DNA from: Phymorhynchus buccinoides
Taxonomy: Eukaryota; Mollusca; Gastropoda; Neogastropoda; Raphitomidae
DNA: 64,000 nt
Assembly (NCBI GenBank): GCA_017654935.2
Contig: CM065699.1
Coordinates: 6,246,168-6,310,167 of the forward strand
Reading direction: 5' to 3'
The position numbers and the translations under genes were made by a program. Position 1 is the first letter of the stretch, and every line of letters starts with the position of its first letter. The notes beneath the pieces are model-generated. The model saw only the letters and a program-made list of their open reading frames with translations, ran no database searches and was not told where the DNA came from. This document shows positions 1 through 12,510 of this stretch, piece by piece.

Positions 1-60
1 GCAGCCCATTGGCGCTAGAAACTATCCATGCAGCCCATTGGCGCTAGAAACTATCGACAC
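1..60. repeat. 30-bp tandem duplication
   Basis: The unit beginning GCAGCCCATTGGCGCTAGAA occurs twice in a row at the window edge, so the array may continue to the left. The small frame that runs on to about 280 resembles no protein I recognise. Confidence 0.7.
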
Positions 61-1480
61 TTTCAGTATAGACAGGCTACAAACTATTGGTGCGTCCTAT
101 TGGCAAGCTAGAAGCTATCAGCAAGCAGGAAAGACGAGGCTTTATACTGAAAATGCTCTGCCCCTGTCTCGTGCACTGGGATGCGAACGCCACCTACTTA
201 AGATTATCGCTCAAGAACTAGTAGTATATAGCCACAGAAAATTATCTGCTCCTGACTCGTCATCGGAACTTCTGGCCTAAAATTATCGCCCTTTCCTGTC
301 GGCAAGGAGTAGTATGAAGCCTCATTACTACGATCGACTTAATGAATATTTGGTATGGTTTTCAATTATGTGCTCAGTAACTTAAATAAGAACAACAATG
401 ACAACCAAAATTAATATATGGGGAGAGTTCATTGAATTGAAGAAATTATAATTATAACGGGCTGGATATTTTTTGTGGATGGTACATGTTCGTGCTATCT
501 TCAGTCTCTGAAATATCTAAACAAGCCGAAAACAGAAAAAAGTTCCTTTTACTTAACAGAGTAATATATGTCTTTTTTTTTTTAGCTTTTGTTTATATTT
601 TGCAAGCTTATTTATTAGCGAAAATATTAAAACTGTGCACCTATGATTTTGTCGTTCTTGTAATTATGACTTGAAAAGAATGCATTTTGCACATTTGACG
701 ATGACTTTTAGTCAAGGAGCTATAAACTATTATGCAACTTGCCTTGAAAATTCAAGCATTGTTAATCTGTAAACATGATTAAAAACTAGGTTCAAGTGTT
801 TAGTGGGTTGGGATTTTTTTCGGAATGACATAACGCAAGTTAACATTATGACCGAAACAAGGGGTAAAGCCTTCAAGGCTCACGCTGTGGTTGTTGGGTT
901 TTATTTGGTTTCGTTTTGTTTGTGGTGATAGATCTAAATGCTGGATTGTTTATTTCCACATAAATTCCAGCATTCTGTATGACCTTAAGCTAGTCTACCT
1001 ACCTGCCAAATTTGGGGACTGTATCTGCCAGGATATAGGGCCTAAAAGACATGGCCACAACAATTAATTGATGATGTTGAAGGTCAAGGTTAAGGTCAAA
1101 ATAATAAAAGTTGCCCTACGTACCATATCATCTTAAGGTAACATACCAACATGCCAAATCTGGAGACCTTACCTGCGAAGACGTGCATGAAATGGCCAAG
1201 ACACAAAATACATGTTAAAGGTCAAGGTAATTGATTAAATTTAATATGCAGAATGATGTCTACACAAACATCTATGCGTATGCAAAGTTTGATTAATGAA
1301 CGTCTTCCAGTTCCGGAGAAAGAGCCAATGGTAAAGTTGCCACAAATGAACAGACAGACACACAGTCATGCGGAAAACCGAAGAAGCACGAAAACATATG
1401 TACCCACTTCGTTGACACAAGTGAGCCAAAAAGCAGTACTAACCTCAACAAAATAAATCGTAAGAGAAAGAAGAAAAAAT
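61..1480. other. AT-rich sequence without a recognised gene
   Basis: Only short open frames are present and none resembles a known domain. No upstream VAT1-like exon was recognised here, so the 5' part of that gene probably lies left of the window or in unrecognised small exons. Confidence 0.4.
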
Positions 1481-1486
1481 ATGTTT

Positions 1487-1640
1487 AACGTCCTCCGGTC
1501 AGGAACAAACACATATGGGACATCAGTAGAAATAAAGATTTTTGGAACGATCCTGGAGGCAGTGCCCGGAGGCAGTGCAACACCAGTAAATTCCCGATTT
1601 TTTTAACAAAACAGATATAATAAGTATTGTTAAATTCGTA
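1487..1640 (-). repeat. Dispersed repeat, copy 1
   Basis: The reverse complement matches 20258-20392 at high identity. Shared blocks include CGGAGGACGTTAAACA, TGTCCCATGTGT, CTCCAGGATCGTTCC and GTGTTGCACTGCCTC. Two inverted copies 19 kb apart suggest a SINE-like family, but no A or B box is clear. Confidence 0.65.
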
Positions 1641-1714
1641 ACAGAGTATTTCACTGTGTGCTTTGTTCATTGGGGGTAGACAAGGTAAACCATCACCACC
1701 TTCCCCTTAGATTA

Positions 1715-1800
1715 TGCCCCCCTCCCTCCCCCTCCCTCCCGCTCCCTCCCTCCCCCTCCCTCCCCCCTCCCCCCTCCCTCCCCCCTCCCTCCCCCCTCCT
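1715..1800. repeat. Cytosine-rich CCCTCC low-complexity tract
   Basis: This is a strand-biased C/T tract built from CCCTCC and CCCCTCC units. It has no coding meaning. Confidence 0.85.
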
Positions 1801-2658
1801 TTGCCTTTCTCTCCTGTTTCCGTGTTCCGCCCCCTACCCTCACTCCCATTCCCTAAGGCGTGGGTTATTAAGTAGTTTGTTTCTGCTTCAATGTTTACGG
1901 CCTTATTCTCTCTTTTTCTTTTTTTTTCTTTTTTTTAGCTGTGGGCAGTCTATGTAAAATATGATTTGGGCATTATTCAGTAGATGTTTGAATCCACTAA
2001 AGGTATTTTTTTCTGACTTTTTATTATATTTTGTTTTATCAATTTTGTAATATTTGCAATAGCTAAAAAAAAGAATACCTTAGAGAATTACCTTAGAGAA
2101 AGTTTCACTACTGTGTCGATGTGTAGTAGGTAAGAGAAAATGTTTAGATGTTTGATTCTGCATGTATCTATGGATGTTGTTTTTAAAGTAATTAAGAAAC
2201 CGAAAGGTTGAACATCGAAATAGAACAGGCAGCTTAATTTTTGTTTTCTTTACTCAAATCTGTTTTGATTTATATAGAATTTTATTTCATCTGGAAACCA
2301 AGGTAAGCTGTGCGTTGCTTTTCCCATCCACCTACCTAGCCCTCAAGCAAGAAAACAATCCAAATTGAAAAGGGCAGGGGAAGCGTTGCATGGGTGCACT
2401 CCCCAAAATAGAAAAAACCTGAAAGGCCGGGGGGCATACATGAACTAAGAGAGGAGATGAAAGGGTTGAACGAACGAAACTTTGTTTTATTATTGAGGGA
2501 AAAGAATAAGAACACACTGGGCTTTCATGTTTACTTGTTACATCTTGCCCTCAAACAAGAGAAGAATAAATAGATAAATAAATCCCAGACAGTGAAGAAG
2601 AAAAGAGACCAAATTCAAAGCATGCAAAAGACATCAGATTAATGTGTAAATAAAGAAA

Positions 2659-3020
<362 letters not shown>

Positions 3021-3267
3021 ACACCACATTATGTAATCGCATGAACTGAATGGAACTAATCATTGAGATGTAGGGATGAGGAGTAATGCAAACAGAGAGA
3101 GAGGGGCATACTAAACGAGATCAAAAGCATACGAACCCCAACACCTACACACGACATGAATTGAAATTACGTTTATGTTCTGGCAGCTTGGGGGTGGTTG
3201 TTACAAAATACTTACGGAAATGTTCACACGGTAGAAACGTGTGGGGTCTTGGCCCTAATCAGAGACT

Positions 3268-4205
3268 GGGGGGGGGGGGGGGGGGGGCTAGGGGATAAGG
3301 TGAGATGGGGTAGGGTGATAAGTTACCTCATGAGGAGATGAGAAACAACAAGTCTGGGGGAAAAAAGGTGTTGAGCCTCGGGTCCTTATCATTTGTTTTC
3401 GCATTTGTGAGGGAATACCCAAAAAAGAGGGGGTTTTCTGCAAAAATAAGAGAGTAATAATATGTTATTTTGTAGGTTATCTGTATTACAACATTTCTGA
3501 AGTTTGTTTTAAAATGTTATTTTCAATTTATTTTAAGATTTGATCAATATAATTTCCTTGACCCTAGTTCCTATGCCAACCACATTTAAAAGGTAAGTAA
3601 AGCATGTCGTTATATAATTATGTCTAATTTAGTTGTATAATTATGATGGCATTAACATTCTGAAGCGGTCTTGCATCTGGAGTGCAACATTGACTGAGTC
3701 ACGTGCACCAATCAAAGCTCACGTCGCATCAACATTGGTTATTTTATTCAGAATAAAATCTGCTTAGGAGGAAACATTTTTATTATTTTAGGAAATGCTT
3801 GCTCTTTCCTTTTTCTTTTTTATTATATAATTATGCTTGTGTGTAGAATTTACATGGCAAAGTCATTGAAGTTTCATTTTGCTCTTTTTAGGTAATGTGC
3901 ACTTTTGTTTTACCTTTTTCTACGCTTACGTGCTTCTTTAAGATAGTTGGGTGATCCTGTGTCATTTAATATATAATTTGTCATGTTGTTTTATGGGCAC
4001 CTTGTTTCCACTGGAACATGAACAAAATTCCTTGTTCAATTGTTTTTAACGCGCTTGTTAAATATCTATTTACTTCTTTTATTGATTTGTTTGTTTAATT
4101 ACTGATGTTGTTTGTCATTAGATCTTATAATTATTAATATTGTCTAGTTTTTACCCTAAAACGTTTGTCCTTTTTTTAAAACATCCTGCGGATGAGACCT
4201 TTTAG
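3268..4205. other. Poly-G run followed by AT-rich intergenic or intronic DNA
   Basis: A homopolymeric G run of about 17 lies at 3271-3287. The following kilobase is T-rich with no recognised coding exon, element end or RNA gene. Confidence 0.5.
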
Positions 4206-4208
4206 TGG

Positions 4209-4428
<220 letters not shown>

Positions 4429-4782
4429 CTATTTTGAAGTGAAGTAGACCAACCCTTTCAACAAATTAATCATGATGCGAGGTAGACATTCGCAATCAAG
4501 AATGCGTTTTTGTTGTTGTTGTTGTTGTTTTCTTTCTTGATATTGCATTGCCTTATTTCAAGCAACGCACCTGCTGGAATTAAATGAAAATGCTTGCCTT
4601 TATTTTAATGTTCACTTCAGTCACTTTTATTACGCATAAAGCTCGAATTGGAAGGATGCGCAAAGATTGGGTGCAGTGGACAAATATTCCGTAGACATGG
4701 CTTAGTCACATGGCATACTAGTATGTGCTTTATTGTTTGTATTTACCTTTGCCTTCTTTTGCTTCTTATTTGTTTGCAAAGC

Positions 4783-4884
<102 letters not shown>

Positions 4885-5384
4885 TTGCCCTACATTCTGT
4901 TTTACTATGGGATATCATATTTTTGTTGTCATTGGCCATTATGAATATGTGTAATTCCGAACATTTGTTATTATTTTGACTTTTTGTACCTTGACCCTGT
5001 TTCTATGGGCTAATCGCCTAAAGGAATTGAAACTTTGTTCAATTGTTCTCTTCTCTCTTTCTCTGTCTGTCTGTTTGTCTCTCTGTGTCTGTCTGTCTCT
5101 GACTAGTGAACAGATGTGGATGTGCCTTCCCGGAATGGTATGAAGTGTGTCACATTTCCAATGTATGACTGTAAGTGTGTTTAGGATGGGGTAGGGTATT
5201 GCATGTCTCTTGTCACATTTGTGTCTGCCATCAAAGCCGGTGGACATATTTTCTTTTCTTTTTTTGTAAGAAAAAGAAACGCCCGAAGGTGCTGACGGGA
5301 CCCAGAGATGCACCAGTCACGCCTGTCTTATCAACTTGGGAGCAGCCCTGCTCCAGCCCTGGAAGTCCGTGTTGTGTTACTGAG

Positions 5385-5520
5385 GAGCAGATTTCAAGAT
5401 GTTCATTCCTGAAGACACTTTCTATCAGCTTTGTCGTTCCTAATTTCAGGAGCATTCCTCAATTAGTTTCACCAATAAAGAACCCACTCAGTGCAGAGAA
5501 GAGCTGATGAGACCCCCAAG
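5385..5520 (+). repeat. Fragment of a dispersed repeat family
   Basis: The stretch with GTTCATTCCTGAAGACAC and TTTCTATCAGCTTTGTCG matches 43610-43675, where the wording is GATCCTGAAGACTGTTTCTATC. It also weakly matches 36655-36715. Which element it comes from is unclear. Confidence 0.5.
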
Positions 5521-5629
5521 GGTCGAAACAGCTGTCCTCGGCTGGTTTCTGCCATTGCCTCTCTATCAAGGAGGAAAAACAACAACAAAACTTTCACCCA
5601 CGTGACAATGTGTTGTGTGTGTTCCCCAG

Positions 5630-7830
5630 TGGTGGCAGGTGGACAAGGTCAACCCCATCAAGCTGTTTGACGACAATCGCAGTGTCGGGGGATTCCAGCT
5701 GCGTCGGTTCCTGTTCCGTCAGGGGCAGCACGGCTACGTGCGTGGGGTGGTCACCAAGCTACTGGACCTGTACCGCCAGGGGAAGATCAAGCCTGTCATT
5801 GACTCTGTCTGGGCCTTTGAAGACGTTAGTCATTTGTTTCTTTGTTGGTCTTTGTTGCTGCTTGGTTTTGTGGGGTTTTTCTTGCTTGCTTTCTTTGTTT
5901 GTCTGTCGCTATGTGCGTGGAGTGGTCTCCAAACTACTGGATCTTTGAAGACGTGAGTGTTCGATTTTCTTTGGCTGGATGGTTATTCATGTTGTTGTTG
6001 TTGATGTAGTTTGTTGTTGTTGTTGCTATACGTGCGTGGGATGGTCACCATACTTCTGGACCTGTATTGCCATGCAGGGAGGGAAAGACCAACTCTGTCT
6101 GGGCCTTTGAAGACGTGAGTAGGATTCCTTTGTTTGCCAGTGTTGCTGCTTGTTTGTTTCTTACTGTGTTTGTTTCTTTGTTGCTACGTGTGAGGGGTGG
6201 TCACCACACTTCTTGATCTGTATCGCCAGGGAAAGACAAGCCTGTGATTGATTCTGTCTGGCCCTTTGAAGACGTAAGTTTACAGCTTTTGTTCTTTTCG
6301 TTGTTATTTGCATTCATATCGGCCCGACACCAATGGCCGTGGTGTGAAAACCTTTGGTGTAGACCCTGTAACCACACATATTCTTGATCAACATCACCCA
6401 GGGAGTGCAGTTCGGCTCATATTGAACATCCAGTGTAAGCCTCCGCCAAGGAACCACGCATTGACATAGACCACAATATAATTTTTATATGCTAACCAGA
6501 TTTTAACAGCTAGACCTGGATCGCCAGGGAACCAGATATTAAATTGATAACTCTCAGGTCCTAATTTTATCCAATCGTTGCGAGTCTTTTGTGATACGAA
6601 AGCAAACAAATCGCAGCTGCTATCGTCTACTAATAACATAACTGCACGGGTGCAACTACACAAAATGAAAAGAGCCTGAAAGGCCGGGGTCCAGGGGTAA
6701 TGTCCCCCTGCATCTGAAGCAAAAACTGAATTATGAAGGAATTTTAGTTTGCTTTTTTCACAATTCATAAAATGCTTATTTTTAAGTTTTTGAAAAATAC
6801 AGCAGACACATAAAGATCTTGTTTGACAAATTAAAAAAAAGGAACTTCCTTTTTTGGTAAAATTCAAAAACAGGAAATCCTTGTATACCAGGATAAGTTG
6901 CATGTATCTGTCAAAATTGCTAATTTCGAACTTCGACACAATCTCCTGCGCGTGTAATCATGAGTGTGTCTTAGACAGTCAACACGGGTAATAGTAGTAC
7001 GTAAACTAGACTAAATTCCTAAAACGATTGGCTGTTTAGCCTGATTTACATACTACTACCCGTGTTGACTGCCTAAAACGCACCCATGATTACACGCCCT
7101 AATGATAGCAGCCCAACGTTCACAGTGGGAATGAATTGCGTGTGATTTAATAGACATGAATCAATTCAACCGAGTTCTTCTTTGCAGGTTGGAGAGGGCA
7201 TGCAGAAGCTCCATGACCGTAAGAACATCGGCAAGATTCTGCTGGACCCCAGCAAAGAGCCTATGCCCAAGGTAACGCTTTCCTTCCCCTGACAATTTCA
7301 ACCTAGTTTGTCGTTCATTTATTCTCAAACTGGAGAAAAGCTAGGAGGCTAAAAACAAACACCGGTAAACTGTTGGGCTCAAACAGTGGCCAATAAGGCG
7401 GGGTCTTATATTACGAGCCCTACATGCTCTCTTATCTGTCGAGGTTTTTTTTCTTCCCGCACAGCATAATTCTTTGAACCCCAGTAGGCTATGGTTGTTT
7501 TTTCTCTCTCCCCCCCCCTCTCTCTCTCTCTCTCCCCCCCCCTGATATTATTCTGAAAAATTGTAATTGGTCTCAGAATTGGTTTCTTTTTTCGTAATCA
7601 ATTCAAACCACCAATTCAAGTTCAGCATTGCTCATTATTACCCATGTTTGCTTTTTTCCCAATTTGATTCTCTGTCAATTATTTCATGTGCCAATTAATT
7701 GTTGTTTCATTTTCTTGACTTGATTGTTTTTATGTCCATTTTTCTTTGCCTGATGCATGGTGTGAGTGAGAGGGCCAGGTGCAAAGAAGCTATTGTAGCT
7801 TGTCCTTGTTACCCTCAATAAAACATTCGT

Positions 7831-7928
<98 letters not shown>

Positions 7929-10104
7929 TTTCGTGTGTGTGAACTACTACGATGGGCATTTGTGGTGAAGGTTTAGTGTTGTTTTCTGATACAAAAATGT
8001 CTGGGTTTCTGTCTGACTTAGTGTGTGGTGTACTGACGCATTCATTCCGTTTGGTGCGTTTATTATGCAAAGTGAGTGCGTGTGTCAACATGTGCAGAAT
8101 ACTTGTGATTGAAATCATGTATAGATCAAGGGAAACAATTTACATGAACAAAATAAGAAGATACATACAAATGGGTCTATTCTTGCGGCGAAAGAAACAG
8201 CAAGGACAACCCCAGTATGTGTCAATAATTGCCAGTTACGGCAGGTGGACATTATTGGTAGAAGAAGAAGAAGGATCCCTTGTGTAGAATCAATGGTTGG
8301 ACGTTCATGACTATTTTTCTTTTTTCAAAATGGGTTCCACAACATGAAAATCAGCATAGTGATAGCTAATTGGGGAATGGCTTAGCCCATCCCCCGAGAG
8401 GATACCAAGCACTCTTAGTACAAATAGTCGCCCCATCTTCTGGAAACTGTGCTAGCAACTTCTTCTAACCTGTCACTTACTTTGACCAAAGACTGTATAG
8501 GGGAAGATAAGCATCCGGTCTCTTTTCCCTATATGAGTAGTGAGGACAGAAACACTGGTTATGTCCCTTTTAAACAGGACACATTTACACGTCGATAGGC
8601 CAGTTGAATTCTCCGTTCAAGTTCCAGTCTGAGTTTTTGAATAGCCTCCACTGTGAATGGTGTACTGTCGCCACTAACGATAACTCTATCAGCCCGTAGA
8701 GGGTGAGATTTCCGTCCAATTGACCGTAGGTCCTTATGGACGTTCTGCATGAAGGCTGGATAGTCTTCTCGTTGGATGATGATGATGATGATGGGGGCCG
8801 TAGAATGTTGAAAGTGGAGTTCGTGACGTGGCATACGTCGTTTTCGATGACTCGAACACGTTGCGCATCCTGGAATCGCGGATAACGCTGTTGGTTGCGG
8901 GAACATCTCGGATGGGATCCGAGTCTGGAACTTGTGCGTGATGCTGATGTTAGCATCGTTGAATTTGGTGCGTAGATGCGAGCATCTGATTAAACTTGTC
9001 GCTGCCGTTGGCGTTGGCGTCAAAGTGCTCCTGCTGTAGATGATCTTCTTCCTCCTAAGGCCGTCGTCAGGACCACAGGGCGACCTGCTCCATACTGGGG
9101 AGTCGATGTCGTTGCGGGCAGGCTGGTAGACACGCAGCTAGGTCGAGCCCTCTCTGCAGGCGGATGTGAGTACTCCCAGTAGACAGGCGGTAGCTGCCCA
9201 AGTCTCCCGCCCGAAATGTCTACTGGGCATCGGCATACTGTAGAGACGGCCCAAGCTGCTGCCCGTCGATCCATGCAGTCCGCAAGTCGTTCAACTCCCA
9301 TGGTGAGGGAGGAGATCCGGCGTCGCCCCTCTCGCTGGCTGCCACACAGCAAGACTTCGATGCAACTGCCACCATTGCATCGGTGTCATCGCGTAGCGAG
9401 AGAGAGACCCTCTCGCCACGGACCCCCGGTTGGGAATGATGATGACTGTATCAGCCCGGTTCGCCGAGCTCTTCAGTAGTCCATCTTACCCTTTTAGAAT
9501 ATATTTGCTTTGCCTCTGCCTCTTTTGTTCTTAACTTGCTGTCATCTGCCCTTTTTTCTCTGCATTATTTACCCTTTTTCTGGAAACTGTTTGGAACAGT
9601 TCTCTTTTAAGCAAAAGTAGGTATACAGTGGAACCTCCCTTATAAGACCTTCAACAATCATCCAAAATGGGGTCTTATAAGGGAGGTAGTTTTAATACTT
9701 ACAAAGAAGGGCAATGTCTTGGAGAAGTAGGTCTTATGTAGGAGGGAGTCTTATAATGGGAGGTCTTATAAGGGAGGTTCCACTGTAATAAAAAAAAAAG
9801 TGTCCAAACTTTTTTTTTTGGGGGGGCTAAAATATTTCATTACTCAGTGTTGCCATTCTGATACTAGACTGGGTAACCCAAGACTGACATTCTTTAACAC
9901 GAAAAGCTGACAATGACTCAAGAGTGAAAAGATTATCTCCCCTGACTTTTAATTTCATGGGTAACTGGGAGTGCATTTATATGGCTCCGCCATCTCTTTT
10001 TTCTTCTTCTCCAGGCGAAGGGGGCCGCAGAGCAGCAGAATGCGGAGAGTGCGGAGAACGCGGGCGGAGAGAAACCCGACGCCACGGTGAACGGAGAGCA
10101 GTAG
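5630..10104 (+). CDS. VAT1L: VAT1/VAT1L-like oxidoreductase, three C-terminal exons
   Basis: The exons are 5630-5824, 7188-7271 and 10015-10104, all phase 0, with AG acceptors before each and donors GTTAGT and GTAACG. Together they encode 122 residues ending at TAG 10102-10104. The first exon reads WWQVDKVNPIKLFDDNRSVG and contains KLLDLYRQGKIKPVIDSVWAFED. The second contains MQKLHDRKNIGKILLD. Both match the C-terminal part of VAT1-like proteins, zinc-independent MDR/quinone-oxidoreductase relatives thought to bind NADPH (family knowledge). The last exon is an Ala/Glu/Asn-rich tail, the poorly conserved end of the family. The N-terminal catalytic and nucleotide-binding regions lie left of the window. 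VAT1L is chosen over VAT1 because of the WWQVDKVNPIKL wording. The gene converges on PRMT5. Confidence 0.88.
5908..6273 (+). repeat. Three partial tandem copies of the first VAT1L-like exon's 3' end
   Basis: Copies at about 5908-5952, 6026-6114 and 6183-6273 each begin near the exon's CTACGTGCGTGGGGTGGTCACC. They end with TTTGAAGAC followed by an intact donor (GTGAGT, GTGAGT, GTAAGT). Each has lost internal bases or shifted frame and none has an acceptor. They sit in the intron just downstream of the true exon. Confidence 0.88.
6646..6885 (+). repeat. Dispersed repeat shared with 17985-18220
   Basis: Both copies share GGGGTAATGTCCCCCTGCA, TTTTAGTTTGCTTTTTTCAC and AAAGATCTTGTTTGACAAAT in the same order and strand. 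A shorter relative lies near 2385-2450. It is noncoding in an intron and its class is unknown. Confidence 0.75.
6950..7097. mobile_element. MITE-like element with about 50-bp terminal inverted repeats
   Basis: The left arm starts GCGTGTAATCATGAGTGTG and the right arm ends CATGATTACACGC, with GTCAACACGGGTAATAGTAG matched by CTACTACCCGTGTTGAC. It ends 90 bp before the second VAT1L-like exon. No target duplication is clear. Confidence 0.8.
7838..7924. repeat. (TC)n microsatellite
   Basis: About 87 bp of TC inside the VAT1L-like intron. A smaller, C-rich TC block lies at 7503-7542. Confidence 0.95.
8391..9600 (-). mobile_element. TTCTTCTTCG-type SINE (minus) split by a ~1-kb GC-rich insertion
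   Basis: The left part (8391-8490) has CTTCTGGAAACTGTGCTAGC and TCTAACCTGTCACTTACTTTGAC. The right part (from about 9505) continues with TTTGCTTTGCCTCTGCCTC and GCTGTCATCTGCCC. In the intact family copies at 44949-45285 and 54136-54448 these are adjacent on the opposite strand. The block between them is therefore a later insertion. Its edges cannot be placed exactly because no clear duplication is seen. Confidence 0.6.
8500..9490. other. GC-rich insertion with open frames of unknown identity
   Basis: Frames of 154 and 123 codons overlap on the - strand (8559-9023, 8585-8956) and one of 110 codons lies at 9020-9352. Base composition is much richer in GC than the flanks, which suggests formerly coding DNA, perhaps from a retroelement or retrocopy. 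I recognise no domain. A His-rich run comes from an ATG/CAT trinucleotide tract at 8777-8795. Confidence 0.35.
9626..9785. mobile_element. Tc1/mariner-type MITE (pogo/Tigger-like ends), 160 bp
   Basis: Perfect termini CAGTGGAACCTCCC and GGGAGGTTCCACTG are flanked by TA at 9624-9625 and 9786-9787. The interior repeats GGTCTTATAAGGGAGGT motifs in both directions. A second copy lies at 53791-53963. The CAGTGGAACCTC start and TA duplication are typical of pogo/Tigger derivatives (family knowledge). Confidence 0.9.
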
Positions 10105-10160
10105 TACCAGGACCAGGGGGCACAGGAGCCTTGGTGACAGGTGCGGCTGTGCACGGCGAT

Positions 10161-10365
10161 GGTGAAGACGGGGTAAAAAGCACGTGGGCGGGTAAGAAGC
10201 CCATGCCAATTATCTCATGAAATGAAGCAAATTGCAGTCAAATTTGCCCATGAGACGAATGCTAAACATAGTCGTCTCCAAGATGTGACTGAAATTTGCT
10301 TCATTTCATGAGATAATTGGCATGGGCTTCTTACCCGCCCATGGGCTTTTTACCTCGTCTTCACC
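10161..10365. mobile_element. Foldback MITE in the VAT1L-like 3'UTR
   Basis: About 75-bp inverted arms start GGTGAAGACGGGGTAAAAAG and end CTTTTTACCTCGTCTTCACC, with AAGCCCATGCCAATTATCTC in each. It begins 57 bp after the stop codon, so it probably lies within the mRNA and could form a long hairpin there (inference). Confidence 0.85.
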
Positions 10366-10402
10366 TAATGATTCAAGACGTATGGTGATGAGTACCAAAT
10401 TC

Positions 10403-10512
10403 GTGTAGAGTGGCACAGTGGTAGCGCGTTCGCTTTGTGTCAAGTAAACCCGAGTTCGAATCTGGGTACAGGGTTTTTTTCCTCTCACTTTGCACTATAG
10501 GCCTTACGCGGA

Positions 10513-10543
<31 letters not shown>

Positions 10544-10770
10544 CGTGTGGCCATGCACTTAGCATACGATAAACCCAGTGGCAACAAAAAAGTGTCATTT
10601 GGTCAAATTTTACCCCCACCCCCACCCCCCCTCATCAGTCACACACAAATCGCATAAAAGTTGTTTCTTTTAAATTGGGTGGCGCGCCTCTGGCTGCGAC
10701 GCACTCTGCAGGTGGGAGCAATCCGAATTTCAGAGAGATTCCTCTGTGACTATAAAGTACCTAATAATAA
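10403..10770 (+). mobile_element. tRNA-derived SINE, family 1
   Basis: The tRNA-like head has A-box GTGGCACAGTGGTAGCGCG and B-box GAGTTCGAATC, followed by a conserved central block TTTCGGATGAGACGATAAAC. The body ends with TGACTATAAAGTACCTAATA. A second copy lies at 18731-19107. Such SINEs are transcribed by Pol III and mobilised by a LINE (family knowledge). Confidence 0.88.
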
Positions 10771-10860
10771 TTCATGACTGAATGATATACAGTAATTCGA
10801 TATAGGACCTATCTGAATTAACAACACACACAAAAGTCTTTAAAAATCAATAACAGTCAG

Positions 10861-11034
10861 AATCCCCCGAAGTCGGAGTGTGGCTGCCCACGTGGCGGGG
10901 TAATCAAAAACGGTCACACACGTAATATTCTCATCCCTAGCTGATGCATGTGTACCATGCATTGTGTTCAAGTGCTTCGGCTGTTTGGATGATCCCTGGA
11001 GTCTTTTAGCCAGGATACGACAACAACAACAACA
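10861..11034 (+). mobile_element. Short SINE-like repeat with (CAA)n tail
   Basis: It shares GTGTGGCTGCCCACGTGGCG, TCTCATCCCTAGCTGATGC and CCTGGAGTCTTTTAGCCAGG with 36478-36640 (+) and with 56627-56785 (-, interrupted). It ends in CGACAACAACAACAACAG. Three copies with a simple tail indicate a retroposed family. Confidence 0.8.
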
Positions 11035-11299
11035 GTATGCTTATGAACATCGAAAGGAACTTTCCCCGAGTAAAGTGTTTACATCTCTGCCAAATTTAAT
11101 GAGATTTCTTCCAGTGGTTTTGGAGAAAATTGGAATTAATTAAATTTCTTCCAGTGGTTTTGGAGAAAATTGGAAGACAGACACACAGACGGACCCACAG
11201 ACAGACCTAAAAACAATACCTGTCGCAGACTCTGCCAGTCTGGCTGGGTAAGCCTAATAGTATGGTTATTGTTGTTGTTGTATCCATCTTACCTCTGTG

Positions 11300-11715
11300 A
11301 CAATATTTCCATCTATACGCCAGCTCGCACTTTACGTTCAGTTTCTGACCCTCTTTCTCTCCAGATCCCTAGGTATAAGCTTTCAACTGTTGGTCCGCGC
11401 TCTTTTGCTGTCTCAGGACCGACCTCCTGGAACAAACTTCCGCTCTCCCTCCGTCAGCGACCGACTCTCTCTGCCTTCAAAGCTAACCTCAAAACCCACC
11501 TGTTCCCCCGTCATTAAAGCTCCTCTCTCTTTATCTTCTCTCTCTTGCCATTAGGTCTGTTTCTGCTATATTCCATTTATGTTATCCGTGTGTGTTCGCG
11601 TTGTATTGCGTTTGTGTTTGAATGCGCTTTGAATGCTAACGTGTGTGTGCGCTTTGATTTGATTTCTATCAAGATTCAGCGCCGTATAAATACTGTATGT
11701 TGTTGTTATTATTGT
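11300..11715 (+). pseudogene. 3' end of a CR1/L2-type LINE reverse transcriptase
   Basis: A frame ending at 11517 reads GPRSFAVSGPTSWNKLPLSL and SAFKANLKTHLF. This is the characteristic C-terminal tail of CR1/L2/Rex-type ORF2 proteins. The catalytic domain is absent, so it is a 5'-truncated copy. The 3'UTR ends GCGCCGTATAAATACTGTA followed by a TTGTTGTTATTATTG tail. Confidence 0.8.
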
Positions 11716-12130
11716 ATTACTGCCAGAAGCCATTTGTGATCATTTCTCACTTTCTGTGAAAGGTTATTATCAGGAAAGGGTAATAAAGTTTGATTGCAAA
11801 TGACAAAATGTTACAGAAAAAATCTTGTTTTTGCAGGTCCTTTCCAAAAACATAAACCACCATCCCTCCTCTTATCCTTCCACCTCCCACTTAATTTTAA
11901 ATTGTGGTTTTTTTTCTGGGCCCTATACCGTGGCGATGCTTTCAGGTGTACGCGGCTCATTCTGAGTCCCAACTCGCAGCCACACCCCAGTTTGTCAGGT
12001 CGCACCCCCCCCCCCCCCAAAAAAAAAGAGCAATCCAAAGGTGGCATATCTATGTTAGATCTTCAGGAGGCAACCACCAGAGGAGACACTGCACTACTGC
12101 TGATCGAGTCACGCTTACTTTGATGATATC
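11716..12130. other. Stretch without a recognised gene
   Basis: Short frames at 11794-12161 overlap a poly-C/poly-A run near 12005-12027 and resemble nothing known. Confidence 0.4.
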
Positions 12131-12239
12131 CTGGTGTCAATCAAGTTCAGAGATATATTGACACCAGTTAATTTTTGGCTCACTCGTGTTAATGAAGTTA
12201 ACACGAAGTGAGTCTATAGTATGATAGTTGTTCGGTTGT

Positions 12240-12280
<41 letters not shown>
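12131..12280. repeat. Two small hairpins and a (TG)n tract
   Basis: TGGTGTCAATC pairs with the later GATATATTGACACCA (12132-12168, imperfect). CACTCGTGTTAATG pairs with GTTAACACGAAGTG (12181-12210). A TG run follows at 12240-12280. Probably the edge of an old foldback element. Confidence 0.5.
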
Positions 12281-12510
12281 GCGTCCGTGGTCTAATCTCC
12301 AAACTTTAAACGTTGGCATTTTCTCGGGAAATAGAAGGCATACATTGTTCAAACTTTGCACACATATAGATGTCTATGCAAGCTTTCAAACAATAATGAT
12401 TTGAATAATTAAATACTTAAAAACAACACTGTAAACAGATAACATTTTTATATTAGTGGGTTAGAGAGTATTCAACAGGCAACATGAGTTAAGAAACTCA
12501 TCAACACTGA

